From: DATIXD01 sp035518875
GTDB lineage: Bacteria > Pseudomonadota > Gammaproteobacteria > Methylococcales > Methylococcaceae
NCBI GenBank assembly: GCA_035518875.1
Contig: DATIXD010000151.1
Span: 1-19,058, forward strand
Direction: 5' to 3'
DNA: 19,058 nucleotides
Shown here: positions 7,492-14,771 of the stretch, piece by piece
Position numbering within the stretch: the first letter of the stretch is position 1
Layout: every line of letters starts with the position of its first letter
The notes under the pieces: model-generated
Database searches by the model: none
What the model was told of the DNA's origin: nothing
Seen by the model: the letters and a program-made list of their open reading frames with translations, nothing else
Program-made: the position numbers and the translations under genes

Positions 7492-7909
7492 TCGTCGCGG
7501 GCGATTGGTGCCGGTCCGGTGCTTGGCCGGACCGGCCTCGCTTTGGCGGCGAACGACGAAGGGGTGACCGTAAAAGCGTTGAACGCACGCAGGCGCGGTT
7601 CGCGCGACCCGTGAATCACACATATCGCAAATCGAAGGGGAATAAAAGGGGTGATCGGTCGACGCCCCTATCGTTTCTGGAGAAGGCTGTCGCAGCCGGC
7701 ACAGGACGAGCAACCGGGGCGCTGCAACGGAAACACCGGCCCACAATGCATTTTGCCAGGCAGAGCATACATTTACTCGTTGTCTCGAACGTAAAGTCAC
7801 TCAAGCAACGCTCGCCCTTTGGGAGAGACTAGGGTGAGGGTGAAAGATATACGACTTTGCTTTCGCGACGCTTAGTGTGTCCCATGCATTTCAAGATTCG
7901 GGGCATTGA
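7492..7909. other. Convergent gap between hsp20 pair and gloB: terminator hairpin and a repeat fragment, no convincing gene
   Basis: About 420 bp between two convergent transcripts. Apart from the hairpin at 7510-7536, positions 7811-7840 contain GCCCTTTGGGAGAGACTAGGG followed closely by TGAGGG. This looks like a degraded copy of the CCCTCACCCTAACCCTCTCCC-type intergenic repeat seen in many Proteobacteria. Open frames of 60-90 codons exist on both strands but have no ribosome site or recognisable family. Confidence 0.45.
7510..7536 (+). terminator. Perfect 10-bp hairpin after the hsp20 pair
   Basis: GCCGGTCCGG (7510-7519) pairs exactly with CCGGACCGGC (7527-7536) around a 7-nt loop, 19 bases after the second hsp20 stop. 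The sequence after it is CTCGCTTT rather than a clean T-run, so termination may be inefficient or assisted. Position and stability make it the probable end of the hsp20 transcript. Confidence 0.6.
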
Positions 7910-8680
7910 CTAGCCGCGAAACTCATCCTTGAGCCGGCGTATCTCGGCAAATATCTGCCAATCATCGGCATTATTCATTTGCAGCGTGCTGCGGATGGCG
8001 GGGTTGTCCGGGCGCAGGAACGGGTTGGTGGCCAGTTCTTCCGCGAGCGTGGAGGGTACCGTCGGCAGTCCTCGGCTCCGCAGATCGTTCACACGTGCCA
8101 TGCGCGCCACCAATGCCAGATTGTCCGGCTCGAGGGTCAGGGCGAAGCGGCCGTTGGCACGGGTATATTCGTGAGCGCAGTAAATGCGGGTGGCCGGGGG
8201 CAGGTCGCGGATTTTTTCCAGCGACGCCCACATTTGTCGAGGTTGGCCTTCGAACAACCGGCCGCAGCCCATGCCGAACAAGGTGTCGCCGCAGAATAGG
8301 GCGTCATCTTCGGCGAACCAGTAAGCGATGTGGCCGCCGGTGTGGCCGGGCACGTCCAATACCTGCGTTTGCGCATGGCCCAGACTCACGCTGTCGCCCT
8401 CGCCGACCTCCACCGCTATGCCCGGTATGCGTTCCCTGTCCCGTCCCGGGCCGATAATGGTGCAATGGGTCTGGCGTTTCAGCTCGAGATTGCCGGCGAC
8501 ATGATCGTAGTGATGATGGGTGTTGAGGATATGGGTGAGCTTCCAGCCCATTTCGTCCAGGGCTTTCAACACTGGCTCGGCCACGGCCGGGTCGATCGCG
8601 GCGGTGGCTCGGCTTTCGGGTTCGTGGACCAGGTAGATATAGTTGTCGCTCAAGGCAGGAATCTGAATGATTTCGATCAT
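7910..8680 (-). CDS. gloB: Glyoxalase II (hydroxyacylglutathione hydrolase)
   Basis: Cytoplasmic metallo-beta-lactamase-fold hydrolase that splits S-lactoylglutathione to D-lactate and glutathione, the second step of methylglyoxal detoxification. 256 residues, the normal length. Seen: the metal motif THHHYDH (His55, His57, Asp59, His60), PGHTGGH (about 108-114), the bridging Asp in FCGDTLFGMGCGRLFEG, and the CAHEYTRANGRFAL block that belongs to the glutathione-binding helical domain. The start is ATG 8678-8680. The frame continues far upstream, but that part lies inside the preceding MutS-like gene and is a shadow. The ATG is 1 bp after the stop of that gene (TGATATG), so the two are almost certainly translationally coupled. 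The leading ribosome site (AAAGGCGG) lies inside the MutS-like gene. Confidence 0.95.
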   Translation of the reverse strand: MIEIIQIPALSDNYIYLVHEPESRATAAIDPAVAEPVLKALDEMGWKLTHILNTHHHYDHVAGNLELKRQTHCTIIGPGRDRERIPGIAVEVGEGDSVSLGHAQTQVLDVPGHTGGHIAYWFAEDDALFCGDTLFGMGCGRLFEGQPRQMWASLEKIRDLPPATRIYCAHEYTRANGRFALTLEPDNLALVARMARVNDLRSRGLPTVPSTLAEELATNPFLRPDNPAIRSTLQMNNADDWQIFAEIRRLKDEFRG

Positions 8681-8681
8681 A

Positions 8682-10286
8682 TCAACCGCCTTTGAGTAGC
8701 CTGGCGATGTCGTCCTTGGAAAAGCCGATTTTCTTCGCCACCCGGTCGGCATGGCTGACCTTGGAGATGCCTTCGATGAGCCGGTAAGTGGGATTTTCGT
8801 TCTTGAACTCCACCTGCCTCGCCAAGCCGATCTTTTCTTTCTGGAAGTGCTCGACCAGTTCGTGATTGTGGGTGATGAGGACGGTGCTGTTGCCCTTCTG
8901 GCGGAAACCGTCGAGGATGTCGATGGAAATGGCCATTTTCTCCTCGTAGGTGGTGCCTTCGGATAGTTCATCCATGATGACCAGACTTCGGGCCGTGGTG
9001 GCCAGGAAGATTTCCTTGGTTCGCTTGAGCTCGGTGCCGAAACGCCCTTCGCCGTCGGCCAGATGGCTGATTTCGGGAACCTGGTAGAAAATCCGGTCGG
9101 CCACGCTGGTCTCCGCCTGTTCCGCCGGCACATAGCAGCCGATCTGGGCCATGAGTTGGCTTTGAGCCAGGGTCTTGCAGAAGGCCGTCTTGCCGCCGCT
9201 GTTGGGGCCGGTGACGAAGACGAGCCGATGATCCTTCAGAGCGATGTCGTTCGGTACGTAGCCCGAATTTCCCTTGGCCAGGATCGGGTTGCACACGCCT
9301 TTCACAACCAGGGTATGTCGACCAGCCTCGACAATCCCGGGGAGGGTGACCGGATGCCCGAAGGCTTCCTTGAAGCGCTGGAACGACAGGAGTTCGTCGA
9401 GCTTGCCCAGGGAATCGAGCGTGTTCTGCACATCCTCCGAGCGCTTGAAGATAGTGCGCAGAGGGTAGATGCAACTGTCGCGGTCGAAACCGCCGACGAT
9501 GGGGATATAAACGAAACTGACGGGCAACAGGAACAGCCAGAACACCGGGGCGATGGAGGTGGCCATTTCCAGGATCAGCGGCACGAACTCCATGGTGAGG
9601 ATCAGCAGCACCACCGCTACCGTCAGTCCCACCGGCTTGAACAACGAGGGCCGGAATCTCACCGCCGGGGTGAAACCTTTTTCCGCCTTGGTCTTGATTC
9701 CCTTCTCGGTGCGATAGACCGGGCCTTTCATCAGGGCATAGGCCCTCGATGAGGCAAATCCGCGGAGGTCTTCCACCAATGTCCGCAAATACTCGCTTGC
9801 AGGCGTCGGCAGGTTTTGCGCCTGCTCGACCAGATCGAGCATGAACTTGGCGCCTTTCTTGTATTGTTCGTAGCCGAAGCCTTCGATTTCCAGTTCATGT
9901 GCCGGAGAACCGATCAGACCGAGAAAATCGCCGAACAGAAGATCGTAAAAATCGCCCTCCAGCTTTTTGGCCTGATTCAGCAGATTTTCCAGACCGACGC
10001 GAAGCATGGCGTTGGATTCGAGTTCCCGCAGGGCATCCTGTTTGGCACGAATCAGATCGGCCGATCCTAGGGGCTGCGCCAGGGAGCGGTAGAGCGTCGC
10101 TTGTCCGATCCGGGTGGTCGCATGGTTCAGCGCATCGAACAGCTTGTCCACCTCGATGGTACGGAAGGTGATGTCGTCGATGATCCCTCCGCCGGTCGCA
10201 GCGGGCGCGGCCGGAGGAGCTCGCGGCGGTTCGGCGGCGTCGGATTGCAGGATGGTCGGATAGATGGAGTTCATGAGCGTCTTCAT
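8682..10286 (-). CDS. MutS-family ATPase with two membrane helices, lacking mismatch-recognition domain
   Basis: 534 residues from ATG 10284-10286; another ATG at 10272-10274 is also possible, and neither has a good ribosome site. The C-terminal half is a MutS domain V ATPase: Walker A GPNSGGKTA (360-368), Walker B LVIMDE (435-440) followed by LSEGTTYEEK, and switch-like ITHNHEL (471-477). The N-terminal half is helical, like MutS core and clamp regions (about 35-200). There is no sign of the Phe-x-Glu mismatch-binding domain of MutS1, and no Smr nuclease domain as in MutS2. Between the halves are two strongly hydrophobic helices, about 218-237 and 244-264, so the protein is probably membrane-bound. 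Mismatch repair is therefore unlikely; the real role is unknown. It is coupled to gloB and faces away from a DUF6524-like membrane protein. Confidence 0.85.
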   Translation of the reverse strand: MKTLMNSIYPTILQSDAAEPPRAPPAAPAATGGGIIDDITFRTIEVDKLFDALNHATTRIGQATLYRSLAQPLGSADLIRAKQDALRELESNAMLRVGLENLLNQAKKLEGDFYDLLFGDFLGLIGSPAHELEIEGFGYEQYKKGAKFMLDLVEQAQNLPTPASEYLRTLVEDLRGFASSRAYALMKGPVYRTEKGIKTKAEKGFTPAVRFRPSLFKPVGLTVAVVLLILTMEFVPLILEMATSIAPVFWLFLLPVSFVYIPIVGGFDRDSCIYPLRTIFKRSEDVQNTLDSLGKLDELLSFQRFKEAFGHPVTLPGIVEAGRHTLVVKGVCNPILAKGNSGYVPNDIALKDHRLVFVTGPNSGGKTAFCKTLAQSQLMAQIGCYVPAEQAETSVADRIFYQVPEISHLADGEGRFGTELKRTKEIFLATTARSLVIMDELSEGTTYEEKMAISIDILDGFRQKGNSTVLITHNHELVEHFQKEKIGLARQVEFKNENPTYRLIEGISKVSHADRVAKKIGFSKDDIARLLKGG

Positions 10287-10594
10287 GGCGTAACAATCTC
10301 GGGTCTGAAACGTGGCAATCTTTTTACCCGGATATTTCCACAAAAGCAAAGCACGCGCGGCGCTCCCCCTTATGCGGCTGCCGGACTTGTCCGTGCGGGT
10401 TTGAGTGCAGTAACCTTGATGGCGCCCGTCTTGATTAAGTTTTGTATAGGCCCGGCACATGACGATGGCTAGCGATGATCGATTGCGGCGAGGCGGGGAG
10501 GGTGAGCGTATTCCGGCTTCGGGGTAAGCCACCTTTTCGACTTCGCCTGTAACGGGTGGAAACATGCACCGGAATTCGGCAACGAGAAAATATC
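10287..10594. other. Divergent promoter region between the MutS-like ATPase and the DUF6524-like gene
   Basis: This 308-bp gap separates two divergently transcribed genes and should hold both promoters. I could not find a paired -35 and -10 with good spacing in either direction: TTGATT (10431-10436) and TATAGG (10445-10450) on the plus strand are too close together. The MutS-like frame stays open through this stretch (to 10565), but it has no ribosome site or conserved sequence there. Confidence 0.4.
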
Positions 10595-11038
10595 ATGCAG
10601 AAGGATCAATTGACTTGGATTGGCTTGGTGGTCCGGTGGGTGGTGGCATTGGGGTTGGTCTATGCGACCTACAATCCGGAAGGTTACTCGTATTTTCACT
10701 GGCTCATTCATCCGGCTGCGGGGCAGTCAGCAGGTGTCTCCCTAGCTAATTCGACGGCGCTGAAATTTCTGGCCGGCGTCGTGCTCCTGACCGGTTGGGT
10801 TGTTTATCTGAACGCCACCCGTCACGCTTTGGGCTTCTTGGGTGTCTTGTTGACCGTGGGAATCTGCGCGGGCCTGATTTGGCTTCTCGTGGAATGGAAT
10901 GTGTTTTCAGCCGACAATCTCAGGGTGCTAACCCATTTGAGCCTGATCGTCGCCAGCATCGTCCTGGCCATGGGAATGTCCTGGTCACACATCAGCCGAC
11001 GGCTCTCGGGGCAGGTCGACACCGATGAGGTAGGATGA
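10595..11038 (+). CDS. DUF6524-like integral membrane protein of unknown function
   Basis: A 147-residue protein with about four hydrophobic helices (about residues 6-24, 52-68, 74-94 and 108-127) and a short charged tail (SRRLSGQVDTDEVG). The first loop contains YNPEGYSYFHWLI, which I associate from memory with the DUF6524 family; no function is established. The start is taken at ATG 10595-10597, giving MQKDQLTWIG with the first helix close to the N-terminus, rather than the more upstream in-frame ATG at 10556. The ribosome site is weak (ACGAGAA). It is followed by a 7-bp hairpin and a possible 31-codon membrane peptide. Confidence 0.75.
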   Translation: MQKDQLTWIGLVVRWVVALGLVYATYNPEGYSYFHWLIHPAAGQSAGVSLANSTALKFLAGVVLLTGWVVYLNATRHALGFLGVLLTVGICAGLIWLLVEWNVFSADNLRVLTHLSLIVASIVLAMGMSWSHISRRLSGQVDTDEVG

Positions 11039-11056
11039 AGCCGAATATAGCGCGGG

Positions 11057-11074
11057 ACTGCGGTCATCCGCAGT
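11057..11074 (+). terminator. 7-bp hairpin with tetraloop after the DUF6524-like gene
   Basis: ACTGCGG (11057-11063) and CCGCAGT (11068-11074) form a perfect stem around TCAT, 19 bases after the stop codon. There is no T-run. The last base of the stem begins a perfect TATAAT (11074-11079), so termination of one unit and initiation of the next may overlap here. Confidence 0.4.
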
Positions 11075-11079
11075 ATAAT
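11074..11079 (+). promoter_or_regulatory. Consensus -10 hexamer TATAAT upstream of a possible small ORF
   Basis: A perfect TATAAT, 37 bases before the GTG at 11117. The position 17 bases further upstream (CGCGGG) does not match a -35 and there is no extended TGn motif, so promoter activity is uncertain. Confidence 0.25.
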
Positions 11080-11116
11080 GATCCGTCGGAAAACAATCTT
11101 TTAGGGGGCGGCAACT

Positions 11117-11212
11117 GTGCGTAAAGCGATCGAGATCGGGTTGACCATCGCGGCCATTGAATTATGTTTTTTCCTTTTCCGGCTCGGAGCGAGCTGGTTT
11201 GCCGCATCGTAA
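11117..11212 (+). CDS. Possible 31-residue single-helix membrane peptide (GTG start)
   Basis: GTG at 11117-11119 is preceded by a purine-rich AGGGGG about 9 bases upstream. It opens a frame of 31 codons ending TAA. The predicted peptide begins with a positively charged stretch (MRKAIEIG) and continues as one hydrophobic helix (LTIAAIELCFFLFRLG) ending SWFAAS, the typical layout of a small single-pass membrane protein. It lies in an otherwise empty 347-bp gap. A short GCGCC-AACC-GGCGC hairpin followed by CTTCTTTAT (11223-11246) comes just after the stop and could be its terminator. I do not recognise a family, and chance cannot be excluded at this length. Confidence 0.4.
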   Translation: MRKAIEIGLTIAAIELCFFLFRLGASWFAAS

Positions 11213-11385
11213 GGTTCGCATCGCGCCAACCGGCGCCGGCTTCTTTATATCCTAATTTGCATTCCCCTAAACGGTTCGCCCTCGGGTGATATTCGATTGT
11301 CTGCGTAAACCATGGATACAACGCGAGGATGGTTGGTCTTAATACAGCCTGTACTACAAACTTCTTCAACAACTTCGAGTAGATC

Positions 11386-12363
11386 ATGAAAAAAATCAGT
11401 GGCTTCTTGCTGAGCGTGACGATCGGCTTTTCTCTGGCCCTTGCCGGCGCGGGTGATGCCTACGCCGCGCGGATGGGCGGCGGCAAGTCGTTCGGCAGCA
11501 GACCTTCCTACAGTCAGCCATACAAGCGCTCCAACGACATGAATCAGGCTGCGCCCACGCAACAGCCGGCTTATCAGTCTCCGGCTTCACAGCGCAACCA
11601 AGCTGCCCGCGAGGCCATGACCAGGCGTGGCGGCTTGATGGGCATGCTGGGCGGTTTGGCCTTGGGCGGATTGCTGGGGGCCATGTTGTTCGGCGGCGCG
11701 TTCGAACATATCAATGTCATGGATATCCTGATTTTCGGCGCGATCGCCTTCATGCTGTTCAAGCTGTTCGCCGCACGCCGCCAAACGGGTCTGGGACAGG
11801 CGTCCGCCGGTGGCCGGGACTATGGTGCAACGAACGCGCCCGCTGCAGACGCAGGCTTCGACCATGCCTACGAGCGTCGCCGCGAGCAAAGTCCACAGGC
11901 TCCCTCCGAGCGGGCGGGTTTCAAAACGGATATCCTGTTCGGCAAAGGCGCCCGCGCCGAGGCTGTGCGATCCGCCACCCCCGCCGTCCCAGCCGATTTC
12001 GATGCCGCCGCTTTCCTCGCGGGCGCGAAAGCCGCTTACCGACATCTTCAGTCGGCCTGGGACAGCGGCGACCTGTCGGAACTGCGTGCCTTGACCACAG
12101 ACAAGGTGTTCGCGGAGTTGCAGGAGCAGATCAGGCAGCGGGTAGGCGAAAACAGGACGGAATTATTGGAGGTGGAGGCGGAATTGCTTGAGGTGCGGGA
12201 TATCGGTTCCGATCGCGAGGCCAGCGTCCTATTCAATGTCGTCCTGCGTGAGTCCGACGAGGACAGGCCGACCCAGGTGCGCGAACTCTGGCATTTCGTC
12301 CGTTCCAAGTCCAGCAAACAGCCGACCTGGTTCCTGGACGGCATTCAGCAGATCGATGATTGA
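11386..12363 (+). CDS. Tim44-like domain protein, exported/membrane-anchored
   Basis: 325 residues. Residues 1-28 form a signal peptide (MKKISGFLLSVTIGFSLALA, cleavage likely after DAYA). A low-complexity segment rich in Ser, Gln, Pro and Gly follows (29-75). A very Gly-rich hydrophobic stretch (about 78-103, GGLMGMLGGLALGGLLGAML) and a second helix (about 107-126) come next, then a charged linker. The last 130 residues form the Tim44-like domain: 'FLAGAKAAYRHLQSAWDSGDLSELRALTTDKVFAELQEQI' at its start and 'RELWHFVRSKSSKQPTWFLDGIQQ' at its end. In mitochondria Tim44 tethers Hsp70 to the import channel; the bacterial relatives have no settled function. The ribosome site is weak. The tlpA-like gene follows after 92 bp on the same strand. 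Confidence 0.88.
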   Translation: MKKISGFLLSVTIGFSLALAGAGDAYAARMGGGKSFGSRPSYSQPYKRSNDMNQAAPTQQPAYQSPASQRNQAAREAMTRRGGLMGMLGGLALGGLLGAMLFGGAFEHINVMDILIFGAIAFMLFKLFAARRQTGLGQASAGGRDYGATNAPAADAGFDHAYERRREQSPQAPSERAGFKTDILFGKGARAEAVRSATPAVPADFDAAAFLAGAKAAYRHLQSAWDSGDLSELRALTTDKVFAELQEQIRQRVGENRTELLEVEAELLEVRDIGSDREASVLFNVVLRESDEDRPTQVRELWHFVRSKSSKQPTWFLDGIQQIDD

Positions 12364-12455
12364 GCGGGGAAATTTCTTACAAGCAGGCGAGGGCGGCTGT
12401 CTCGAAAATGCCAAGCCGCTCTTGCGCCTCGCCATTTTCCGGTGTTAAGGACTGC

Positions 12456-12959
12456 ATGAAAATCCGCTTAGCGGTTCTTCTGGCGGGCCTCCTGTCGGTA
12501 CTGGCCGGAACACTCTATTCGTACCGTCATGATGGGGCGGGGCATGCGCCCGATGTCGTGTTCACCACGGTCAAGGGCGAACAAATCGCCTTGCGCGAAC
12601 TGCGCGGGCATCCGGTTCTGGTGACGTTCTGGGCCAGCGATTGCCCGAGCTGTATCGAGGAAATGCCCCGATTGGCCGAGCTTTATCGGCAATATGCCCC
12701 CCGCGGCCTGAAGCTGATCGGCGTAGCCATGCATTACGATCCACCGAGTCGGGTTTTGTCGGTCACTTCGGCGAAAACGCTGCCTTATCCCATCGCCCTA
12801 GATCTGCAGGCCAAACACGCTCGGGCTTTCGCCGAGGTAATACTGGTGCCAAACAGCTTCCTGATCGACCCAAAGGGGGAGATTTCGATGCACAAGCTGG
12901 GTTTGCTCGATATGCAGGAACTCAAAGCCCGAATCGAACGAATGTTGCAGGAGGTTTAA
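12456..12959 (+). CDS. TlpA-family periplasmic thiol-disulfide protein
   Basis: 167 residues from ATG 12456-12458, with TTAAGGA as ribosome site. The frame is open 96 bases further upstream, but that part lacks a signal sequence. An N-terminal signal or membrane anchor covers residues 4-21, followed by a thioredoxin fold of the TlpA/ResA/AhpC-TSA group. The active site is SDCPSC (Cys63, Cys66) rather than the WCGPC of cytoplasmic thioredoxin, and the cis-proline motif is VPNSFLID (about 143-150). Such proteins act as periplasmic reductants, for example in cytochrome c or copper-site maturation. The hemJ start lies 3 bases after this gene's stop, with the hemJ ribosome site AGGAGG inside its last codons. 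The two are therefore co-translated, consistent with a link to heme-protein assembly. Confidence 0.9.
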   Translation: MKIRLAVLLAGLLSVLAGTLYSYRHDGAGHAPDVVFTTVKGEQIALRELRGHPVLVTFWASDCPSCIEEMPRLAELYRQYAPRGLKLIGVAMHYDPPSRVLSVTSAKTLPYPIALDLQAKHARAFAEVILVPNSFLIDPKGEISMHKLGLLDMQELKARIERMLQEV

Positions 12960-12962
12960 CCG

Positions 12963-13385
12963 GTGTGGCTGAAGGCGTTCCATCTGATTTTCATGGTGAC
13001 CTGGTTCGCCGGACTGTTCTATCTTCCGCGCCTGTTCGTTTATCACGCCATGAGCTCGGATGTTGTGAGCATCGAACGCTTCAAGATCATGGAGAGAAAA
13101 TTGTACTTCGGCATTATGACACCGGGCATGGTGTTAACCCTGCTGTTCGGTGCCTGGATGCTGCGAGAATACGCCTGGGAGGCCTACGGCTCGAGCGGTT
13201 GGCTGCATTTGAAGCTGACGCTGATCGTCTTGCTGGTCGCCTATCATGTCATGTGCGGCAAATGGCTGTTGGATTTCAAGCACGATCGGAATACTCACAG
13301 TCACCTCTACTTCCGCTGGATGAACGAAGTTCCGGTAATTTTCCTGTTCGCGATCGTGCTGCTCGCCACCCTCAAACCCTTCTGA
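12963..13385 (+). CDS. hemJ: Protoporphyrinogen IX oxidase HemJ
   Basis: Integral membrane heme-binding enzyme that oxidises protoporphyrinogen IX to protoporphyrin IX, the penultimate step of heme synthesis, in bacteria that use neither HemG nor HemY. 140 residues with four helices (about 4-22, 50-68, 80-98 and 122-138). Seen: the conserved N-terminal WLKAFHLIFMVTWFAGLFYLPRLFVYH block with the heme-ligand candidate His7, the E-RKLY segment after helix 1, and the conserved Lys in LHLKL (residue 84). The start is GTG 12963-12965, set by the AGGAGG that lies in the end of the TlpA-like gene. It is the last gene of this group before a 337-bp gap. Confidence 0.93.
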   Translation: MWLKAFHLIFMVTWFAGLFYLPRLFVYHAMSSDVVSIERFKIMERKLYFGIMTPGMVLTLLFGAWMLREYAWEAYGSSGWLHLKLTLIVLLVAYHVMCGKWLLDFKHDRNTHSHLYFRWMNEVPVIFLFAIVLLATLKPF

Positions 13386-13579
13386 GCGGCCTGTTAGGGC
13401 CACCTCGCCAGGTGCGATTGGAATAAGTGCTGGCAGCCAACCAATTGCACATCCGACGACATGGCTGATGATCAATCGGACTTCTTCCGTTTTCGGCCGG
13501 CCGTTGGTTCCATGCGGAACTGCACGTGCATTCCTATGGTCGAATTTACAAAGTTTTGGTAGCTAAAGGGGCCTGCATA

Positions 13580-13693
13580 ATGACCCCGCGCAAGAGCAAG
13601 AAGCGCAGTCACGCGAACCATTTTTGGCTCGACAAAGGCCGTACCTGCTCCTTCGCCGGTGGCAATTTCGGCGCCGTTTTCGAGCGCAGGTAG
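13580..13693 (+). CDS. Possible 37-residue basic peptide upstream of pirin
   Basis: ATG 13580-13582 with a purine-rich AAAGGGG about 8 bases before it opens a 37-codon frame ending TAG. The peptide starts very basic (MTPRKSKKRSHANHFWL), continues DKGRTCSFAGGNFG and ends AVFERR. One Cys is present and there is no hydrophobic helix. The stop codon lies inside the first unit of a tandem duplication next to the pirin ribosome site. No family recognised. It could be a leader peptide, a remnant of a longer gene, or chance. Confidence 0.3.
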   Translation: MTPRKSKKRSHANHFWLDKGRTCSFAGGNFGAVFERR

Positions 13694-13711
13694 AGAGAGC
13701 GCAGGTAGAGA
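13682..13711 (+). repeat. Exact tandem duplication of a 15-bp unit just before pirin
   Basis: GAGCGCAGGTAGAGA occurs twice head to tail (13682-13696 and 13697-13711) and is followed immediately by the GGAGG ribosome site of pirin. Repeats of this kind can change in copy number by slippage. Each unit also contains AGGTAG and GAGCGCAGG purine tracts near the initiation region. Confidence 0.85.
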
Positions 13712-13722
13712 GGAGGAATCTC

Positions 13723-14592
13723 ATGAAAAAGTTTCTTAGCCTCCATCGAAGCGAGGCGACCCATTGGGTCGGCGACGGTTTTCCCGTGCGTACCCTCTTC
13801 TCGTACCAAAGCCTGGGCCAGCGCATGAGCCCCTTCTTGCTCCTCGACTACGCCGGTCCCGCCGAATTCGCGCCGTCGGGTCGGCCGCGCGGGGTGGGCG
13901 AGCATCCGCATCGCGGTTTCGAGACGGTGACCATCGTCTACCAGGGCGAACTTGAGCACCGCGACTCGGCAGGCAATCAGGGTCGCATTGGTCCCGGCGA
14001 CGTGCAGTGGATGACGGCGGGCTCGGGCGTCGTTCACGAGGAAATGCACGCGCGCGAGTTCAGCCAACGCGGGGGTACGTTGGAGATGGTGCAGCTCTGG
14101 GTGAACCTGCCGGCTCGGTTCAAGATGTCCCCGCCCCGATACCAGACGCTCCTCAATAGCGTTATTCCGGTCGTCCGCCTTGCGAACGATGGCGGCACCC
14201 TGCGCGTGATCGCCGGGGCATTTCAAGGCATCAAAGGCCCAGCTCACACCTTTACGCCCATCAATCTATGGGACCTAAGCGTGTCAACAGGTCGCCGGGT
14301 GGAGTTGCCTCTGCGCAGCGGCGAGACGACCGCTTTGGTTATCCTGAGGGGCAAGATGGTATTGAACGGGGCTGAGACTGTTGACGAGGCAGCATTAGCG
14401 CTTTTTGATCGCGACGGCGAGGCGATCACCCTAGAGGCCGAGAAGGAGGCGACTGTTCTGGTGCTAAACGGTGAGCCGATCGACGAACCCATTGTCGGCC
14501 AAGGACCGTTCGTCATGAACACCCAAGAGGAAATCCGCCAGGCGATGGTCGATTACCAGAGCGGCCGGATGGGACACATCGTCCACCGGTAA
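13723..14592 (+). CDS. Pirin family bicupin protein
   Basis: Iron-binding bicupin of 289 residues. Various bacterial pirins show quercetinase activity or regulate central metabolic enzymes; the role here is not determinable. Seen: the N-terminal cupin with all four metal ligands, His61 and His63 (EHPHRGFETVT), His105 and Glu107 (GSGVVHEEMH), plus the conserved GPGDVQWMTAG turn. The C-terminal cupin (about 175-275) lacks metal ligands, as usual. The start is ATG 13723-13725, behind GGAGG; the frame extends upstream to 13624 only through the tandem repeat. A DJ-1/PfpI protein follows on the same strand after 179 bp. Confidence 0.93.
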   Translation: MKKFLSLHRSEATHWVGDGFPVRTLFSYQSLGQRMSPFLLLDYAGPAEFAPSGRPRGVGEHPHRGFETVTIVYQGELEHRDSAGNQGRIGPGDVQWMTAGSGVVHEEMHAREFSQRGGTLEMVQLWVNLPARFKMSPPRYQTLLNSVIPVVRLANDGGTLRVIAGAFQGIKGPAHTFTPINLWDLSVSTGRRVELPLRSGETTALVILRGKMVLNGAETVDEAALALFDRDGEAITLEAEKEATVLVLNGEPIDEPIVGQGPFVMNTQEEIRQAMVDYQSGRMGHIVHR

Positions 14593-14771
14593 TGCAAGGA
14601 GAACCGACGAAGAAAGAGGGCATATCTCACCACGAGTTTCGAGAATGGGGCCAACGGGCCTCTTGTCCCGAACCGAGTGCGACGTCCTCCGCCGCGCCTT
14701 ATATCTCCGTCCGGAGCAAAGCCATGCCTGGGATCACGAAGACTTCGCTAAGATCGTAAAGGAGCTTTGCC

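Larger units (their letters stand above)
13386..13722. other. Gap before pirin: weak hairpin, possible 37-codon ORF, 15-bp tandem duplication
   Basis: About 337 bp after hemJ. A CACCT-CGCC-AGGTG hairpin (13401-13414) lies soon after the hemJ stop and may help end that transcript. The rest is noncoding apart from the small ORF at 13580-13693 and the tandem repeat at 13682-13711, both listed separately. Confidence 0.45.

Noticed and set aside
8682..9133. Extended N-terminus of the gloB frame
   Set aside because: The extra 151 codons are a shifted reading of the MutS-like ATPase gene. Glyoxalase II starts at MIEIIQIPALSDNY, as in the family.
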